Shown here: positions 52,426-63,594 of the stretch, piece after piece | Numbering within the stretch: position 1 is the first letter of the stretch | How the letters are laid out: the number at the start of each line of letters is the position of its first letter | Source: Taxillus chinensis | Lineage: Eukaryota; Streptophyta; Magnoliopsida; Santalales; Loranthaceae | Assembly: GCA_023512835.1 (NCBI GenBank) | Contig: CM042092.1 | Location: forward strand, 40,566,258 to 40,630,257 | Direction: 5' to 3' | Length of the DNA: 64,000 nt | The notes under the pieces: model-generated | What the model saw: the letters and a program-made list of their open reading frames with translations, nothing else | The model's database searches: none | Told to the model about the DNA's origin: nothing | Made by a program: the position numbers and the translations under genes

Positions 52426-53743
52426 TGTTGGTCCCTAGGAGCCTAGAGGGGGTGAATAGGCTCAAATCAAAACTCTTTTCTCTCACGGGTATAGCATAAT
52501 CTGGTTAAAAGGTGTAAAATCAGTGTGGAAGATAACCAGATAATGGAAGTATTTTGCTTTATTATCTGAAGATAATTACAACAAAATAAGCAGCAATTAT
52601 AGCTAATTACAACAAGACTCGGTTTTACGATTACACACACCGGCATTTATAATCTCTATGAGCTCTTGTACAACAACCTTTCTCACGCGCGTAGCAGTTC
52701 TTTCTTTTGTATGTGCGCACTTTTTTTAAGTGTACAACACTACAGATATACATAGACATCCTAGGAATCTAACTTGGAACTGTATTTTCCGAGCACGGTG
52801 TAAACATTAAGTTCTTCTCGGAAAATGCTTCTACTATAACTGCTTCGGATGTGGAGCTTGAAATATGGGAAGCATAAGTGAATTGAATTACTTCGCTTGA
52901 TTCCAATTGCATTTGGGACTGCATCCACATCTCCGAGTGCTCCACGTGTAAGACAATTTAGATCTTTAATGAGTTTGTCTTACATCGGAACACAACGAGC
53001 TGATATCATAAATGTGGTATGAATAAGTTGAAGTAGCGTCTTTTTAGTCTGGTGTAGATTTCCTTACTCCGTATCAACGAGGCTCGAATCATTACTCCGT
53101 GTCAGTTGTTGCTTACTCCGTGTATATGAAGTCTTGAAATCCTTATTCCATGTCAGTGCTTCCTTACTCCGTATGAGGTAGATATGCGAAATCCTTATTC
53201 CGCATCAGCGTTTCCTTACTCGCGTAAGTTCCTTACTCCGCTTGAGTAATGATTCGGATTCCTTATTCCGCATCAATTGTCCTTACTCCACATTAGTCAT
53301 TTCTTACTCCGCTTGAGTGAAAGACTCGGATTCCTTAGTCCGTATCTTCTTTTCCTTAGACAGCTGAAGTGAAAGACTTAATTCTTTCTCTGCAATAAAT
53401 CTCTCTTACTCCATACGAGGTGTAGACTCGGATTCTCATTCCGTATAAAGTGACTTAGTCCAATCAACAATAAACGCGTGGATTCCTTAGTCATTTTGTC
53501 AAGAGATTAGTCCGTACGGAGAGTCCTTTTCTGGATGAAGACTTGGTTATTTACCAAGTGTTTGACGACACTCATGATAATCCGGATCAAGATTATATAT
53601 CCTGTCCTTTGCTTTGCTCTTACAAAAGTAGGTCCGGATTAAAGTTTTATCTTCTGCACAGACTTAGAATAAACATGAAACATCTTAAATCAAATTACAT
53701 AGGGTTTGATCCGCATCATCCAAATTCTAGGTTTGATCCAACA
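52426..53743 (-). repeat. 3' LTR of copia C
   Basis: It starts (plus strand) TGTTGGTCCCTAGGAGCC and ends GATCCAACA, 1318 bp. The CTAGAGGGGGTGAATAGG words near the left end are the reverse of the A/F LTR terminus. From about 53050 to 53530 it has many copies of CCTTACTCCGTAT or CCTTATTCCGCAT. Confidence 0.87.
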
Positions 53744-53757
53744 ATCTCCCCCAATAT
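53744..53757 (-). other. polypurine tract, copia C
   Basis: The plus-strand run ATCTCCCCCAATAT is, on the minus strand, ATATTGGGGGAGAT, directly beside the LTR. It is the expected primer for plus-strand DNA. Confidence 0.82.
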
Positions 53758-54370
53758 GGATATGTCAAACCCTTTGTAATGTGATCCAGTTAGGCAGCAA
53801 GATATACACAGAGATAAGGATAAACAAAAGAAATTTCCACTATGCTAGCAACCATAATACAAAGTAAGCCTTAGTACAAAAGTTATACTAAGAATTATAA
53901 GGCTTCATCGTACTTGATGATTTTAGTTGCTGCTCTGCTCCCTTAGCCGCTTAGGTCGCTCTTTAGTGCACAGGAAAAAAATAATTACAGCTAGGATCAT
54001 ACTTCGAAAGGTGCCTAATAAAGTAGCGGACATCGGCTCCACATCTTTCTCCGTCAGGTTGTTGGGGAACTTCTCCTTTGCTCAGCATTGTCAAATTGAG
54101 AAGAGCATTGGGAGGCAGAGGAGGTTGGCCAATTGATTCAAAGAGTCCACTCTGTCTGACAGCATTTGATAGAGTCTAGAGCAGTGGTCCAAGTTGGCTT
54201 CTTCTCATCTGATATCCCACAACCTGATGAGAGTCATGCAGAACAACTCTCCTGTCCTTGATGGAGAAGACTGCGAACATGTAATGAGGAGTACTGATCC
54301 TGTATGGAATGAGAATAGTTGTAAGATCTTTCCATGGCTTACTATTCTCGACTATTCCATTGATGAGGGT
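53758..54370 (-). other. non-coding region between third ORF and polypurine tract, copia C
   Basis: No convincing frame is visible on the element strand. A plus-strand frame at 54194-54418 has no recognisable domain and is antisense to the end of the third ORF. Confidence 0.55.
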
Positions 54371-56645
54371 CTAAAGGAAGTCCATTTCAGGAAGGTAGTG
54401 ATCAAGCCAACAAGGTAGGATATCGATCGGATGCTTTTCTTGATACAAGGTGGGGAACAACCTCATCTCTTCCTTCACCGCCAAGGTGAAGTTGTCAATG
54501 TCCTCGGTGGAGAACCGTCCTTTCTCCGGGCGTAGGGTGCTTATGTCTTCGGGGAGAAAGGGGACAGAGATGACAAAAACCTTTTTGGGATAGAGGGAGC
54601 AAGCACTCGCATATGCTAACATAGCTGCATGCACATGCCCATCTCGTATCATATGGGTCCAATTCCGCATATGATGGGAGAAACGTGACTTGCGGAGCCC
54701 GAGCGATGAGGAGGGTGTTCCAGGGGGAGCCGGGACGGTCAAGAAGAGCTGGAGCAACATCGGACGACCCGAGAATCGGTGCGTTTGGGAACCGGGAGGC
54801 CCGGAGGAAAGTAAGTGCGGGTCTTCGACCGGGAATGTCAATAGTATCCGGAGCAAGTAGTGGAAGGAGATGGATTAGATGGGGCATTCTCCCCCCTGTT
54901 TGGCGGATCGGCGAGGGTGAGAGGGACGACCCACAACCCGAGTCGGATCCCGGACGAAGTGGAGAGGCTTGAAAGAGATTGGCTATAAGGTCCAACTTCC
55001 GATCCAGAGAGAGAGGAGTTGGAGAGAGCGGAGAGGATCCGGGTCCCGATTGTATCAACTTTATCAGGCAATGACCTGGGCCGGGAGCGATTGTCCTCCA
55101 CATTATGATCTAGTTGAGTAAAGACTGCAGCTTCAGACAGGATTGTGGCAAATGAGGTATGCCCAAGTCCAGAGGCAGGAGCCTTTGAGGACTCCCCCGC
55201 ATGTAGAGGTGTAGGAGTGCGTAGGGCGAGGAGTCAGCAGATGGAGAGAATGAGGAGGGAACAGCAGCAGCAGCAGGTGTAGCGGAGCCACTATGACCAG
55301 AGAGGTCAATGAGGGGAATGTCCGCAGGAGAGGAGGGACCAGCCTCAGCAGGGATAGGAGTCCATGCGTCGTGAGCAAGTCCGGAAGAGGCAGCAGCAGT
55401 TGGAGGTGCGGCCTGAAGCGAGACGGCATGAGAAAACCGTGGTCGAGTTCCAAAGAATCATAGCTTCCGGGTTTGGGTATGTTTGGTGTAATACACCCGG
55501 AGAGCGGATCAGGGATGTCGGCAGGTGTGAGCTAGACCGAAACGGAGCCAGCAGTCGGTGAATGTCGGTGGGAAGATGGTTGAGGTAGTCTTGAGGGTCA
55601 ACAATGCGTCTTTGGAGAGGTAACTATAGGAGAGGTAGGTATGTCGGCGATGACCAGAAGACTCGGCGATCACACGGAGAGGTGGGTGCGGGAGCACCAT
55701 TAGCGCATCGGCAGGCAGCATAAGGAGGGATAACAGCAGGAGGGGCTGAAGAAACAGTGTCATGGGGAAATGACCGAGAGGGCCCTGGCAAGATCGGAAG
55801 GAGCAGCACGAACGCCGTGCTACGAATCGCGGAGCGTGCCGGAGCAGCAACGGACCGGATGTGTGAAGACCGGTGGGTGGAGCTAACCTCGTGACCCGAG
55901 CTAGGAGCGGGGTCACCAACGGAACTATCTTGATGTTCCAATACAACAATGCGGGCACGAGAGACAGGAGGATGGCGGACGGTGAGCGTCCCGTCGAGAG
56001 GTGAGATAACAAAAGTAAAAGTTTTCGCAGAAAGGAATCGTCAACTGGTCCTAGAAGTGCGCGGGGTGTAGATGTCTGAAAAGTTGTGAGAGAATCCGTC
56101 CCAAAGACGAATTCCGTTTTCCGTTCCGCATAACCCGAAAAAGAAAATCGCCCCAGTCTAGAGGCAATTACTCAAAGACCACGTACATCGCCAAAAGCAA
56201 ATCGTACAGGACTGAGTCAAGAGCTGTCGAGCGAGCCAATAAGCATCGACTGAGTATGGTGGCCATACAACGATAGGGGCCTTGAAAAGACTTCGGCTTG
56301 TATTCCTTCACTTTGGAGGGACATCCCATGGCGTAGCCATGGTTTGAGCGCTCGGCCGGTAATCACGCCGCTTGGGAAATGGAAGGCGTCATGGATTACT
56401 TGAGGAGTGATCTTAGTGGGTTTACCTCGGATACCAGAGACAATCAACTGGTCACTGGATTCGAAGTGCTCATAGAAAGAGCGGATGTCTGAGATGAGAA
56501 GATCAGTAGGGGCAGAGACGATGTCGAGGAGACCACTGGAGGCTAGCAAGGAGCGAACCTCGTCGAGCCAGGCAGGAGGGTCGGAAATGCCGGCCCAATC
56601 GACAAGATGGCTAGGAACAACACCGTAGAGAGCGGGAGATGCCAT
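54371..56645 (-). pseudogene. third (env-position) ORF, copia C
   Basis: The start is the ATG at 56645 (MASPALYGVVPSHLVDWAGI), 114 bases below a TATA box. The first frame (56217-56645) has PAWLDEVRSLLASSGLLDIV, ISDIRSFYEHFESSDQLIVS and KITPQVIHDAFHFPSG. These match copia A's third ORF and, more loosely, that of Athila-like G. After a stop, frames at 55509-56012, 55133-55453, 54495-55103 and 54371-54856 cover the rest; they are Ser/Pro/Leu-rich, with DIDNFTLAVKEEMRLFPTLY and PCWLDHYLPEMDF at the end. I see no signal peptide, membrane span or Ulp1-like motif, and no evidence that it is an envelope protein. Several frameshifts occur. Confidence 0.62.
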
Positions 56646-56768
56646 TGGAGTTGGAAGATTGAAGGAGAAGGAATGGGAGGTCTTTGGTGAAAAGAGAACA
56701 ATGAGGGTTTAGGGTTCTGAGTAGTGAAAGCGATAGCCTCGCGCTCGCGTGAGAGTTTAGTATAAATA
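56646..56768 (-). promoter_or_regulatory. putative internal promoter of third ORF, copia C
   Basis: On the minus strand: TATTTATACT (56759-56768), a telo-box AACCCTAAACCCT (about 56704-56716), a CT-rich leader, then the ATG at 56645. The layout equals that of copia A and B. Confidence 0.6.
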
Positions 56769-58339
56769 GGACCTATTCCGTGGAAGCCAGCGGGTCTCGG
56801 GTATAAGCGAGATGAGCAGTGATCCGCCTGACAATCCGATGTCATTAGACTTGATGTATTAGTGCCGTCGAGTAAACTGATGACGTGGTGGCCGTGCTAA
56901 CCATTCAATAATGACAGCTATATTCATACCGCCGAATTTTGAAAAGACAAATTACCGAGCTCGAGACGTCCATTTAATGAATCATCATTATTCCTCCTCA
57001 AAAAGATGCGATGTAAGATAATCACTTGGTTTATCGCGAATTGAGAATTCCAAGATTTAGGAGGAGTTAAACCGACTCTCATCCGGGCTTGATATTGTCC
57101 GTGTGAACTATATCCGGATGATAGACTGACTTTCTGTAAAAGCTGAGTGCTAATAAAGAATGATTCCTTTGCTGTCTTGGTGTCGAGGAAGTAAGAAGTA
57201 CCACAACACTTCAAATCCGAGACATCAAAACAAGATAGAGCAATGAAGTGCAAAGAGAATCTGAACTCGTAGCTGGAAAAATAAACTAAAGAAGCAGTAG
57301 ACTAACAAGTTGAGTTAGTATGGATATGGATCAAATAGTCTAAGTGAGAGCATCATAATCCGAACTAAAAAGAGACAGAACTTATGCATATGTAAGAATA
57401 GTAACAAGACACATACATGTGAATTATGATCAAATTATTGAAGAAAATGCATATGACAACTGATAAACACATAAGTTCATGTAGGTCAACATAACGAAAC
57501 CTTCATACCGACAGTGATGGCTAAGATAAATTAAAAAAAACATATGATTTTCCAACTTAGGAGTCATGAGTGTGACGGTAGGAATGAACACATGTCGAAA
57601 GCAAGCAAATGATTATCCGATTAAAATATATGGTTGAAGGAAGAAAAACATCCTTGCATGCCACATATCCGATTCAACAATGCATGTCCAAGTAGATCCG
57701 AAAGTGATAGTTTAAAGGAAGGAGCATCCGAGACATATCGGGGGAGTATTACAAAGATTGCTCCCCCTTAAATCATGCGATCCTCTCGTGATAGACTCCC
57801 CCTCGGATAAACGGCCCAGGAAAGAGGTCACGAGACATATACAAGGGGTATTACTTGGATAATGAATAAAGCATTTTCTCCCCCGTAGATGCGATCCTCT
57901 CGATGGCATTACCCGTTAAAAATTGAGATCTTGAAACATCACTGTCTATCCGTTAGGAAACTACACTTTAGGAGCTAATCGGACTACGATTATGAGTAGC
58001 ATCACCAAGCATTCCGAGCTAACCCGGTTCATTTCTTCAACCAGAGAAGTTAATAGAGCAATCAATATGAAACAACATTTGTCATGTGGTGATAAGTGGA
58101 GATTAGAATTATGAAATCCTAAAGAGGTTATTCATATCCGTTTTAATTATGTCACTAAACGACTTCAATCGGAAACGCAAGCATCCTCCCAAAAAAAAAC
58201 TTTGGTATTTATCGGACACATAGGACATGTTAAGCAAGTAAGTATGATCAAAAATTAACTTTGGTATGAATCTATTACTTTCAATAAAAGCACAATGCAT
58301 GTTCGAAAGAAGATATCTTGTTGAGTGATTTAAGTGAAG
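56769..58339 (-). other. post-pol non-coding region with purine runs, copia C
   Basis: About 1.6 kb without a domain. Four runs resemble polypurine tracts: CGGGGGAGTA (57739-57748), the complements of CTCCCCCTTAAA (57762-57773) and ACTCCCCCTCGG (57786-57797), and of TTCTCCCCCGTAG (57877-57889). They occur in both orientations relative to each other. Confidence 0.6.
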
Positions 58340-58776
58340 TTATGCAGAAAAGTCAAGCATACTTAATCGGAAGAGTAATTCGGAAAACCTTGCATCAGGT
58401 AGGGGCTTTGTAAGTATGTCCGCTAGTTGATCTTCGGTAGCAACATGTTCCAGTGATATGTGCTTTTTGAGAACATGATCTTGAATGAAGTGATACCTTA
58501 CCTCAATGTGCTTCGTCTTTGGGTGCATGACAGGATTGATGCTGATAGCAATTGCCTGGTGTTGCCGCAGAGAGTGGAATAAATGTCATGTTGAAACCGT
58601 AGTCAAGCAAGTTGACTTTGCATCCAGAGTAGTCGTGCGTAACGTACTCCCTAGCCTATATATTCTCGCCTCAGAGAGAGGTTGATACGGAATTTCGCTT
58701 CTTACCGAACCATGAAATTAATCTATTTCCAAGAAACCGAGACGTACCGCTTGTGCTTTTCTGTCGATGCGACTAT
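58340..58776 (-). pseudogene. RNase H C-terminal part, copia C
   Basis: Positions 58340-58528 encode MHPKTKHIEVRYHFIQDHVL, ATEDQLADILTKPLPDARFS and the end MLDFSA. Upstream broken frames to 58776 include words equivalent to IDRK, FLGNRLISWFG and EARIYRLG-like (decayed AEAEY). The block is cut from its first half at 58776 by an LTR-like insert; the first half resumes at about 61656. Homologous to A at 13300-13736. Confidence 0.82.
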
Positions 58777-61655
58777 TGGACCCCATTTTGTTCGGGTTGG
58801 ACATACTAACCCCATTTGGTGTATATACCTTTTTTGCCCATGCCATATACCTTGTTGAACAGGTCCTTAGAGATTCCCAACGATTTGCACAAGATGGATA
58901 CGATTACACGAATGGTGAAGCCCAAAATGGATGACCTTTGCTACAAGTCCCTGAAGTACCCCAAGACCAAAATCAGGGGATAGAGGAAGAAATTTGGAGA
59001 ATAATGCACTTGATCGAGCTCCATTTCGATTTAAAATGAAGAAGTTATGGCCAAAATAACTTTCGTTGGAAAAAGTCAAACTTTCCAAAAGATGGTCAAT
59101 GCCCCTGGTCAAACCGCCTGAAAAAGTGATCATGCGAAGTTCTCCAAAATGTCTATGTAGGCGAATACGGGTCTTCCCAAACAATCCCTAAAAGGTCATC
59201 CATTTTTGCATTGTGGGTAAGGGTAAAAAGGTAATTAAAAGTTAAAAAAAATAACTTCGAAGTTGTCGTTGACCGTTGACCCGCCGACACTTCAACCCGT
59301 TGACCTTCGAAGCCTCGAAGCCTCGAAGGCGCGAAGACCCGAGCCTCGAAGGCGCGAACACCCGAGCCTTGAAGCCTCGAAGCCTCAAAGCCGCGAAGAC
59401 CGGAAGCCTCGAGCTCGAAGCCCCCGCCGCCGACACTCCGACCTACGACTCGCTCCTTCGGACTTTCGAACCCTGTGAAGATGCGAAGCCTCGGAACTTA
59501 CGACGCCTTGACCTCGCGACGCCTTCGACACGCGACTTACGATGCCTTGACCGCGAACCTTCGACCCTTGACCCTGCGACGCCTTTAAGCCTTGGACCCG
59601 TTGACCGTTGACTTTTTATCCACCGAACTTTCGACCCACCGAAGCTTCGACCCTGCCGACATTCCCGACCCTTTGCCCCTCGACCTTCGGTCTTTTTTTT
59701 TCTCGCCGGCTTTTCTCGCTGGTCGTTCACGAGACCCATTTTATGCGCTGGCCATCTGACAAAGAATCATTTTTGAATACCTGTCGGTCACATGTGCTAA
59801 ACGAAAACATTAAAAAAGGACAATCACGCTGCACAAGTCGCTGTTCCCTCCAACAAACGGCAGAATCTCAAAATAAAATACTGCATCAATAATATAGCAT
59901 TTAATGCTAAAATTAATGATAGTCCAGCCAAATTTCTGCAAGCCCTTTAAAATGCAGTCTTCATCCCTGCGCAGGAGGAGAGACCCCTCATCGTTGAAAA
60001 ACCCGCTACCATTATTACACCCCGGCCTCATCCCAACGCAAACGGAGAGAGAAAAAAGGAAAAAACAGAGAGTGGAGAAAAAAAACAAACAGAGTTCCAC
60101 GCAAAAAAAAGGGAGGGATCACGCCCAAGAAAAAAAAGAGAGAGAGAGAGAGAGAGGACATTCTCGCGGAACAAAAAAAGAACTTTCTTGCCATTCCATC
60201 TCAAATTCGCCCAACTCTTGCCTTCCAAAAGAAAAACATACAATCCGAATTCTTTTTTTTTCTTCTCTCTTCATTTTGCCAACATTCATACATACACTCT
60301 CCCCCATTTCAAACCCAGAAATTCTGAAACACCATTTTCATTCCCCCAGTTCTGTTTTCTCTTCTTTTCAACAACAATACCAAAATCGAAAAATCAAAAA
60401 AAAAAAAAAAAAAAAAAGGGGAATCAAAACAAAAAAAAAAAACAAAAAGAGAGACACAAGGTTTTGCGGCTCCAACCAGCGGTGTTCAACCTCCGGCCCG
60501 AGTCCAATTAACCGGTCTTTGGAGATTCATCCTCCCGCTAACAATATCATTGCCGGAGTCCCAATCCAAAGCCAAAGTCAGTTCACTTTGTCCGTTTCTT
60601 TATTTGTTTCCTTTCTTTCTTTTTTTAGCTTATTTGTATTTATATTTGATTTAATTGTTTTTAGCATTTTTCTGGTTTTCATTTTTTGCTTATCTATACT
60701 TATAGTTGATGTAAAGTTTTTTAGTATTTTTTTCATTGTATTTTCCCTGTATTTCTTTCTATGTTGTACGTTGTAAGTATGTAAAATATAGTAAAAAAAA
60801 AAGAGCGCAAAGAGAGGCATAAAAAAAGGATGAAGAAAAGAAAAAAAAGAGTGCTTTTATTTGTGGATGTCATAATCACACACTCCACAGTTTTTTTTTT
60901 TTACTTTAGTGCATATGTTCATTATTTTGATTTAAGATTTTGGGTTTTCAAATAAAAAAAAAAAGAAAGGTTTCCAAAAACAAAACAAAAAACAAAACAA
61001 AAGCAAACAAAAAAAACGTTTTCATGTTTTCAAACAAAAAAAAAACCAAAATTAGTACTTCAATTTCCAAAACAAAAAAAAACAAAAAAAAGGGACAAAA
61101 AAGCAAAACCAAAACAAAACGTTTTTTACAAAACACAAAAAAATGTATGTTTTCTAACCCAAAAAGCCAAAAAAAAAAGAGAGAAAATAAAAAACCATTT
61201 TTTAGGACTTCAATTTCCCAAAGTAAAACCAAAAACCCAAAACCAACCCATAAGATCTCATTCTCCACTTCAAACAAAAACCTAAAACTTCTAGGGTTCC
61301 CTTTAGAAATTTAGGGTAAATCCATTTTCACCATAACTTTAATAAATAACTTAGCTAAATAAAAATCATAGACTTTTTAGGAAACTTAACCTGATCATGG
61401 TAAAGACAAATAAAAAACCTCCTCCTCCTAAATTAGATACCGAAAGGGCGTTGTAGGGGTGCTAATCCTTCCCTACACATAACTAACTCCCGAACCCTTT
61501 TCCGATAATGTCTGGACCACATCTTTTTACTACTCAAAGTAGAGGGTATCCAATCGTACCCCAAAAACGGTTGGTGGCGACTCTAAATTTTTTCACCATT
61601 GGTCTAGTTTGTGCCCACCCCAAACAGGCCCGGACGAAAACTAGTGATGACAACA
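58777..61655 (+). repeat. LTR-like insert in RNase H of copia C
   Basis: The insert starts TGGACCCCATTTTG and ends GATGACAACA (TG...CA). No TSD could be matched at these edges (ACTAT and CACCA), so bounds are within a few bases. Near the right end are GGGCGTTGTAGGGGTGCTAA and GGTTGGTGGCGACTC, words I associate with the 3' ends of Tat/Ogre-type plant LTRs, which suggests plus orientation. Within it are CGAAGCCTCGAAGG repeats (59290-59430), (GA)n at 60137-60155, and long A-rich tracts at 60390-60460 and 60945-61190. No domain is encoded. Most likely a solo LTR. Confidence 0.55.
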
Positions 61656-62736
61656 CACCAAAGCAAAATCAGCATCAGAATATCCAGATAAGGTGAAGTT
61701 GGACTCCTTTGGGTACCAAAGTCCCAAATTCACAGTCCTTTTAAGATATCTTAATATCTGTTTGACATGAAGCATATGTGACTCTTTGGGATTTGCCTGA
61801 TATCTTGCACAGATGCAGGTTGCAAACATAATGTCCGGGCGACTTGCTGTAAGATACAGCAAGGATCCTATCATCCCTTTGTATTTAGCCACATTTACTG
61901 ATTTGCCATCCACATCAGGGTCTAACTTGGCACCTGGTTGGCATTGGAGTCTTGACGGAGATGAACCTTCCATACCAAACTTCTTAATAAGATCACGTGT
62001 GTACTTAGCTTGATTAATGAAGATCCCTTCCTTCAATTGTTTAACTTCTATTCCAAGGAAGTAGGACAGGTTCTCCCATCATGCTCATCTCAAACTTGCC
62101 AGCTTATCAACTTTGCAAACTATTCACAAAGCTTCGGATTTGTTGATCCTGAAAATGATATCATCCATATATATCCGTACGATCGAGTATGTCCTTTCTC
62201 TTTTTGTAGAAATAAAGTAGTGTTTATCTTCCTTTTTTGAAAGTTGTGAGCAAGTAGGAATTCGACGGTGTGTCGTACCAGGCTCTTGGAGCTTGCTTCA
62301 AACCATACAAAGCTTTCCGAAGCTTGTAGACTAGATGTCCTGCCTTAGGTTCAATGAAACCGGGAGGTTGTTTAATGTACACCTCCTCTTGAAGATCTCC
62401 ATTCAGAAATGCGCTTTTGACGTCCATTTGATAAACTATGAAGTTTTCATATGACGGATACGCGTAAACATTCGATGGCCTCAAGTCTTGCTACCTGGAG
62501 CAAAGGTCTCGTCATAGTCTATTCCTTCTTCTTGATGATATCCTTTGGCTACCAGTCCTGGCTTTGTTTCGATTACTATTCCATCCGTATCAAGCTTGTT
62601 CCGAAACACCCATTTAACTCCAATGACTTGTCGAGACTTAGGCCTTGGTACTAGAGTCCACACATCATTTCTCTTAAATTGATTGACTCTTCTTGCATGG
62701 CTTCGTCCGAGTCGAATCCTGAAGAGCTTCATCTAC
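61656..62736 (-). pseudogene. reverse transcriptase and RNase H start, copia C
   Basis: Positions 62481-62732 encode [40 protein letters not shown] and FAPGSKT. Positions 62224-62484 encode [40 protein letters not shown] and YGLKQAPRAWYDT. The catalytic box is at 62160-62171 and reads YMDD instead of YVDD, in another frame. Positions 61656-62036 encode FINQAKYTRDLIKKFGMEG, IGSLLYLTASRPDIMFATCI and NFTLSGYSDADFA (the RNase H Asp). Frameshifts occur at about 62485, 62225 and 62040. The gene is broken but close to functional relatives. Confidence 0.88.
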
Positions 62737-63594
62737 CACCTTTGGTTCTATTTGAGATAGAAAACATGAGTAAAGACAAATGTTGGAGGTGGCTGCTCTT
62801 GTTCTTACACCAACAAGTAGGATCACCAATCACTTGATCCGAGGGATGGTTTCAAGTCCACCTGTAATTCGTGCATGTGATGGTTGATCTTGTATAATTT
62901 GAAGCTCGCCGGATTAGGTGGTTCAGGTATATCCGTCTGGTTGAGCTTCTTCGGACCAGATGTTTCCATATTAGCAGGTACGGTAGAACTAAGTGGTTCT
63001 TCAACACCGTTGCTTTCGGTGTTAACTGGTCCAGACGGACTTGAAGGTACTCCGGAATTTTGGATATCCATAGGAGTATGTCCAGGAGTTTAATGGTAGT
63101 CCCGAGTCCGATTCATCCGTAGCATCGTCCATATCATTTCTTTGTGCTTCACTGGTGCCACGTGGTTGGTCAGGATGTGTAACATGAACATTCATAAACT
63201 TTGAATAGTCGATGTTATTGTCATGAACCCGTACATTAGAACTTGAAGAAGTAACTTTTGACCAATCAAGATTAGTTTCATCAAATGTCACATGGATAGA
63301 TTCTTCAACTTTAAAAAGTTTTCTATTGAAGACCCGATAAGCCTTGCTATGTGATTTAGTACCCGACAAAAATCCCATCATCACATTTTGGTTCAAATTT
63401 ATTCCAGGGTTCTTTGCCGTTGTTCAATATATAGCAAGTACACCCAAAAGCTCCGAAATGTGAAATTAAAGGCTTTCGTCCTCTCCACATCTCATAGGGT
63501 GTTTTTCATGGTAGATTTATTTATTAGAGTTCTATTCCGAACATAGTAGGCAGTGGACACGGCTTGACCCATAGGCGAGAGGAAGCTTTGCCCC
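62737..63594 (-). pseudogene. integrase C-terminal end and linker, copia C
   Basis: Positions 63022-63396 encode GFLSGTKSHSKAYRVFNRKL and KVEESIHVTFDETN, the standard copia integrase end, then an Asp/Ser-rich linker. Positions 62823-63071 (SGVPSSPSGPVNTESNGVEE) continue the linker. Upstream, to 63594, minus-strand words near FGAFGCTCYILNNGKE and NKSTMKNTL-like are in broken frames. The sequence is cut at 63594 by another LTR (host bases GCCCC). Compare A at 11508-11950. Confidence 0.8.

Noticed and set aside
54685..54972. plus-strand frame with Arg/Gly-rich product
   Set aside because: It is antisense to copia C's third ORF, and has no recognisable domain or promoter.
59904..60776. 290-codon plus-strand open frame
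   Set aside because: It lies in A-rich and GA-rich simple sequence of the LTR-like insert; the product is runs of Lys, Ser and Phe with no domain. Its length follows from the lack of stops in low-complexity DNA.
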